Shown here: piece by piece, positions 60,179 to 64,000 of the stretch | Position numbering within the stretch: the stretch's first letter is position 1 | Layout of the letters: each line of letters begins with the position of its first letter | Assembly (NCBI RefSeq): GCF_007992095.1 | Contig: NZ_BJZP01000020.1 | Span: forward strand, 24,651 to 88,650 | Direction of reading: 5' to 3' | DNA: 64,000 nucleotides | Origin: Paenirhizobium naphthalenivorans | Lineage (GTDB): Bacteria > Pseudomonadota > Alphaproteobacteria > Rhizobiales > Rhizobiaceae | Position numbers and translations under genes: made by a program | The notes under the pieces: model-generated | Seen by the model: only the letters and a program-made list of their open reading frames with translations | Told to the model about the DNA's origin: nothing | Databases searched by the model: none

Positions 60179-60700
60179 ATGCAGATTGCCATCGTTACCG
60201 TATCGGATCGCGCCAGCCGCGGAGAATATGACGATCTATCGGGTCCATTGATCGAGACATGGCTGGCGCGCGCGATCACGTCGCCCTACAAGCTGACGAA
60301 GCGGATCATCCCGGATGGATTCGTCTCCGTTCGCGATGAACTGATCGATCTCTGCGACCAGCATCGCTTCGACCTGATCCTGACGACCGGAGGCACGGGC
60401 CCGGCAGCACGGGACGAAACGCCGGAAGCCATGCGGGCAGTACTGATCAAGGAGCTACCGGGCTTCGGCGAGCTGCTGCGCCGCGTCAGCCTGGACCAGA
60501 CGCCGACGGCCATCCTGTCGCGCCAGACGGCCGGGACAAGAGGACATTCGCTGATCATCAACCTACCGGGCAATCCGGCCTCGATCCGGGTCTGCCTCGA
60601 CACCATATTCTCGGCGGTGCCCTACTGCCTCGATTTGATCGGAGCCGGTCGGATCGAGACGGATCCGAATATCATCAAGGCTCACCGACCGGCACGATAG
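60179..60700 (+). CDS. moaB: Molybdopterin adenylyltransferase (MoaB/Mog type)
   Basis: This enzyme adenylates molybdopterin before MoeA acts. The 173-residue product has IAIVTVSDRASRGEYDDLSGP, DLILTTGGTGPAARDETPEAM and TRGHSLIINLPGNPASIRVCL, the MogA/MoaB substrate loops. It starts 2 nt after moaA with AGGAGG spanning the moaA stop. It is the last gene of the nar/moa operon. Confidence 0.94.
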   Translation: MQIAIVTVSDRASRGEYDDLSGPLIETWLARAITSPYKLTKRIIPDGFVSVRDELIDLCDQHRFDLILTTGGTGPAARDETPEAMRAVLIKELPGFGELLRRVSLDQTPTAILSRQTAGTRGHSLIINLPGNPASIRVCLDTIFSAVPYCLDLIGAGRIETDPNIIKAHRPAR

Positions 60701-60996
60701 GGCTTTGCGGTCTTGTCGAGCGGTTCGGTGTTGACTCAATCGTTACCAAGCGGTGCTCTCCAATCAGTGCGACAAATATTGATTTTTCGATCCCCCGCAC
60801 CGGAAGTTCCATAAATTAGGTTACGCGATTTTCTCTAAGCGTATGAAAATAAGTGATAATATTAACTTGTCTTTGGATTGAATGCTGAGTTTTCCGCCAT
60901 GCGAGTTAAGCGAGAATACTCATGTTCCGGTTTCTTTGATGATGGCTCGGACACCGCCGGGCGATACGGCGCAGGTGGCAGGCGGATGCCAAGCTA

Positions 60997-61194
60997 TTGG
61001 TTGGTCGAGATCCGGTCAGAGCTTACTATGAGGCGCAACGACGCGCTTTCCGCAGTCGCTCCGAAGGCGACTTCCATGAGTATTGGCACTGGGCCAAGGT
61101 CGCCAGTGAAATCGCCCGTATAGAACCGCATGCCGAGATGGACTTCGATATCCTTAAGGTAGTGTCCGATCAGGAAAAGCCCCGTCGCCGCTGA
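60997..61194 (+). CDS. Small hypothetical protein
   Basis: The predicted 65-residue product is charged, with YYEAQRRAFRSRSEGDFHEYWHWAKVASEIARI forming a likely amphipathic helix region. The start is a TTG without a strong ribosome binding site, so the true start may differ. Such small proteins are common on rhizobial plasmids. No function is known. Confidence 0.45.
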   Translation: MVGRDPVRAYYEAQRRAFRSRSEGDFHEYWHWAKVASEIARIEPHAEMDFDILKVVSDQEKPRRR

Positions 61195-61471
61195 TCGATG
61201 GCTGATGAAACAAATGCTCGGCAACAAATGCTGAGCTGTCTTCCGTGAACGATCTGTGCCGAATATCCGATCGCCGACCGAAGCAAACCAATCCCGCTCT
61301 TTATGGATGGCGTCCTGGACCAGGCCCGGATCTCCGTCGATCAACCCACTATCGGGGTCGGCTAGCAAGCTGCCGCCGCTTGTCTTCGCCTGCGCGGTGA
61401 TCGCGATCTGTCCTGATCCTTTCGAGGAGCCATCGAGCGGGAGCGGCCCGCTCCGGACGGAGGTTTCTCAC

Positions 61472-61648
61472 ATGGCACAGGATCTTGCACTCGCCCAAAG
61501 CCACGCATTTTCGCTTTCCCGCATCCTCATGGTTCCCGTCACCCTGTTCAAATCCGGCGACGAATTCGGCGTCCTTCCGTCCGACGAACTCGATGACGAA
61601 GACGATCTTGAGATCGTGCATGAATATTTCCCGCGCGGGTCTCATTGA
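61472..61648 (+). CDS. Small acidic hypothetical protein
   Basis: The 58-residue product ends in an acidic segment, LPSDELDDEDDLEIVHEYFP. ATG 61472 has GGAGG 9 nt upstream; longer frames to 61256 are not supported. It matches the type of small ORF found beside plasmid-transfer genes. Function is unknown. Confidence 0.6.
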   Translation: MAQDLALAQSHAFSLSRILMVPVTLFKSGDEFGVLPSDELDDEDDLEIVHEYFPRGSH

Positions 61649-61828
61649 GACCCGCATGTCCCTGCCGCTGGCGACCTGTTGGCCGCAAGGGAAGCTCCGC
61701 CGCGGCCGGTGCAAATCTGCACCTTGATTGCCGCGCCCTTGCCCCCTCCATTCTTCGCGGCGGAAACGAGGATGGCCGCAGGTATGCGGATTGGAAAAGA
61801 AGGACGATCGACAAGTGATCGGAAAACA

Positions 61829-62866
61829 ATGAAGAGAGAAGAGTTGGAAGCGCTGCGCGCCAAGGTGAGTTGCGAAGCCGTGCTGGAACGAGCCGGTTAT
61901 GAAATCGATCTCAAAGAAAGTTCGCGCCGCGCCGTCAAGTACCGGTGTGGCGGCAACATCGTCATTGTAACGCATGACGGACGCGGCTGGTTCGATCCGC
62001 TCAGCGACGAGAAAGGCGATGTATTCGGCCTTGCCATGTTCCTGGAAGGAATTCCATTCCCGTCCGCAACGGAAGCGGTCGCGTCAATTGTCGGGTATCA
62101 ACTCTCCCGGCCGGAATGGAGGTCCTCGCGGTCTTCAGTGCCAGTGAAAGACATTGGCGACCGCTGGCGCAGCCGGCCCACGCCTTCGCCCGGATCCGGT
62201 GCCTGGCGCTATCTCTGCTGGGCGCGCCGGATCCCGACGGCCATCGCCCGGCAGGCTATTTGCGAGGGTGTCCTGCGGGAAGGACCCTTCGGCAGTATGT
62301 GGGCGGCCCATGTTGATGGCGAGGGTCGCGTTGTGGGTTGGGAGGAGCGCGGTCCGGACTGGCGTGGCTTTGCCACCGGGGGGTCGAAGGTTCTCTTCCG
62401 TTTTGGACCAAGCGATGCCTTTCGTCTCTGCGTTACCGAGGCCGCGATCGACGCAATGAGCCTTGCCGCACTCGAAGGTCCGCGCGAGCGAACTCTCTAT
62501 CTCAGCACTGGCGGTGGGTGGTCTCCGGCGACAGATGCGGCGCTTGCCGAACTTGCTGTGCGGCCGGGACTGACACTGGTCGCGGCCACGGATGCCAATC
62601 CTCAAGGCGATGTCTATGCAGAACGATTGCGGGCGCTCGCTGAGGCGTCCGGCTGTGACTGGCAGAGGCTACGGCCGCCGGCGGAGGATTGGAACGAGGT
62701 TCTCCAAAACAGGGAGAGGGAAAAACGGGAAAGGAAGACCGAAGGGAATAACGAGGCCTGCCGCATGCGCGCCGGCCGCATCAAGGGAGGCTTCGCCCGG
62801 CATGCGCCGGCCCTTGACCCGGACGGACACGAGGCCGGCAGCGCGGAAGGGGTCATGAAGGACTGA
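61829..62866 (+). CDS. DUF3991/TOPRIM domain plasmid protein
   Basis: The 345-residue product starts MKREELEALRAKVSCEAVLE, with a zinc-finger-free DUF3991-like region (YRCGGNIVIVTHDGRGWFDPLSDEKGDVFGL) and a TOPRIM-type core: LCVTEAAIDAMSLAAL with the catalytic Glu and LVAATDANPQGD with the acidic pair. Proteins of this kind come from conjugative plasmids and resemble primases. ATG 61784 is an alternative start. A charged C-terminus follows. Confidence 0.88.
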   Translation: MKREELEALRAKVSCEAVLERAGYEIDLKESSRRAVKYRCGGNIVIVTHDGRGWFDPLSDEKGDVFGLAMFLEGIPFPSATEAVASIVGYQLSRPEWRSSRSSVPVKDIGDRWRSRPTPSPGSGAWRYLCWARRIPTAIARQAICEGVLREGPFGSMWAAHVDGEGRVVGWEERGPDWRGFATGGSKVLFRFGPSDAFRLCVTEAAIDAMSLAALEGPRERTLYLSTGGGWSPATDAALAELAVRPGLTLVAATDANPQGDVYAERLRALAEASGCDWQRLRPPAEDWNEVLQNREREKRERKTEGNNEACRMRAGRIKGGFARHAPALDPDGHEAGSAEGVMKD

Positions 62867-62931
62867 AGAGAATGGCGAGGTCGAGACGACTTGTGCTGCC
62901 TTCGGTCCTAAACCCCGAAAGGACCAAGCTG

Positions 62932-63537
62932 ATGACCTCGACAATCTTCCCTCGCAAAATCTTCCAGGGCGTGGCCAAGCGCGCCGACATGTTTCGGCTG
63001 TTCGATCGGCATCGTGATCGCCCCAACCGTTTCGACGGTGACCAGTCCGGAGTTTATGCCGGCGAATGGTTTGAGATCGACGAGATCTCCTACTCCTACA
63101 TGCTCGACATTCTGCCGCCGCTCTGGATGCGTGGGCCGATCTTTGCGATGCGCGAGTTCATGACCGGTTCGGTGACCTCGGTGTTTTACGCGATCCGGAT
63201 CGACGAAGCAGTCCGCTATTTCCACACCTACTGCGACCTCTCGGATCCGGCCTCTGTGGAAGCAATGCGGACCGCGATCATTGACCGCGAAACCCGACCA
63301 GTCCGGGCCATGAGCCGCGAAGAACGGCTTGAGCATATCTGGAGCACGACCACCGACGACTATCGAGGCTATGCCGGCGCGCGTTGGCCGACGGCGATGC
63401 AGGGCCATCGCACGGTGATGCTTTACGCTGGCAGTGAAGGCACGTTCCTGAAACTGCTCGACACCCTGTCTGACGACGAGATCGCGGCAAAGCTGCCGGT
63501 GCATCTACGCCACCTCCCCACATCGCTGGCCGCCTGA
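62932..63537 (+). CDS. DUF1419 family plasmid protein
   Basis: The 201-residue product has RHRDRPNRFDGDQSGVYAGEWFEIDEISYSYMLDILPPLWMRG and FAMREFMTGSVTSVFYA, the DUF1419 pattern found on rhizobial plasmids. AAAGGA precedes ATG 62932; an upstream ATG at 62872 lacks a good signal. Function is unknown. Confidence 0.85.
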   Translation: MTSTIFPRKIFQGVAKRADMFRLFDRHRDRPNRFDGDQSGVYAGEWFEIDEISYSYMLDILPPLWMRGPIFAMREFMTGSVTSVFYAIRIDEAVRYFHTYCDLSDPASVEAMRTAIIDRETRPVRAMSREERLEHIWSTTTDDYRGYAGARWPTAMQGHRTVMLYAGSEGTFLKLLDTLSDDEIAAKLPVHLRHLPTSLAA

Positions 63538-63626
63538 GCCAGATCACCTTTCGCAAATCTCGCGCCGAAAGCGGCCTTCTCGGTGGCCGAGTGACGGCGC
63601 ACGCCCTCATTTAAAGGAGCTTTCCC

Positions 63627-64000
63627 ATGAGCAACGATCCATTTACATCAGACATGTTCGGCTCGGGCGTGCTTGTCGCCGGCCTCGGGCTTGGCGTGAC
63701 AGCGTTCGGCGGGTTCTCGCCTGATGCCGCTAATGACGACGATCCGGATCCCCTGCCGCCGGCACCAGCACTGCCCGTCGCTGCCACGCCTGTCCGGCGC
63801 GCGAGGCTTCGGGCAAACTTCTATCTCGACGGCGACCGCAAGCTGGCCGCCTCCTGGAAGGATCGCGCCCGCGCCAATGTCGCGGCGATCCTCGTCGCCG
63901 ACGGCATTGCCAAGCAGGACCGGCCGGCGACGGCAAATGAACAGGCGCAGTTGATCCGCTTCACCGGCTTCGGCGCCAGCGAACTGGCCAACGGTATGTT
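63627..64000 (+). CDS. Start of a large plasmid methylase/helicase-type protein, cut by the right edge
   Basis: From ATG 63627 (AAAGGAGC at 8 nt) the frame is open for 124 codons to the window end. After a low-complexity Asp/Pro/Ala stretch it reads RARLRANFYLDGDRKLAASWKDRARANVAAILV and then LIRFTGFGASELANGM, the opening of the large methyltransferase/helicase-like proteins of rhizobial conjugative plasmids. The rest is outside the window. Confidence 0.7.
   Translation, partial: MSNDPFTSDMFGSGVLVAGLGLGVTAFGGFSPDAANDDDPDPLPPAPALPVAATPVRRARLRANFYLDGDRKLAASWKDRARANVAAILVADGIAKQDRPATANEQAQLIRFTGFGASELANGM

Overview
The window is GC-rich DNA from an alphaproteobacterium, most likely a Rhizobiaceae-type Rhizobiales member. 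It is probably carried on a large plasmid: fixNOQP-type genes, rhizobial small hypotheticals and, at the right end, conjugative-plasmid backbone genes (DUF3991/TOPRIM, DUF1419, a methylase/helicase-type start) all point that way. No rRNA, tRNA or CRISPR array was seen. Nearly everything else concerns life at low oxygen: high-affinity oxygen respiration, nitrate respiration, defence against NO, and the iron, heme, B12 and molybdenum-cofactor supply these need.

Layout. 0.4-5.4 kb: a cbb3 oxidase operon (ccoNOQP, two accessory membrane genes, ccoS). 5.5-14.7 kb, minus strand: a DUF309 gene, two NnrS-family genes at the end of an ABC-transporter operon, a hemerythrin and a TonB-dependent receptor. 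15-22.6 kb: a mixed region with plsC, an IS remnant, an FmdE-family remnant, DUF488, LysR/metB, a 5-FCL gene, a cupin and a CBS protein. 22.6-28.3 kb: MOSC and P450 (divergent), DUF6455, cobT behind a cobalamin riboswitch, a Crp/Fnr regulator, then RIC (YtfE/ScdA) with a small Cys-rich protein. 28.7-34 kb: an anaerobic heme-degradation set (hutW, hutX, ChuY-like) with a TonB heme receptor. 34.2-39.7 kb: a putative iron-uptake operon (EfeO-like protein, b-type cytochrome, pentaheme c-type cytochrome, FTR1 permease). 40.3-44.3 kb: TetR plus an HlyD/FtsX/ATPase export system. 44.3-60.7 kb: narR interrupted by an 849-bp IS5-family element, then narK (double-domain), narGHJI, a parvulin, a carbonic anhydrase, moeA, DUF2478, moaA and moaB. 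61-64 kb: plasmid backbone.

How it fits together. A 16-bp palindrome, TTTG-N8-CAAA, typical of NnrR/Dnr-type Crp/Fnr proteins, recurs upstream of the ABC-nnrS operon, the hemerythrin, the TonB receptor, the MOSC/P450 pair, the Crp/Fnr gene itself, RIC and the FTR1 operon, with a weaker copy before ccoN. narK instead has a TTGAC-N4-ATCAA FNR box. I infer one NO/anaerobiosis regulon, probably run by the regulator at 26.6 kb, tying NO defence to iron uptake. No nir, nor or nos genes are in the window, so any complete denitrification path must be elsewhere.

The strongest candidates for something undescribed are the cytochrome-linked FTR1 operon under an NnrR-like box, the TonB/hemerythrin/ABC/double-NnrS set, and the Cys-rich partner of RIC. 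The clearest single event is the IS insertion in narR. All functional names come from recognising sequence motifs by eye; no database search was run.
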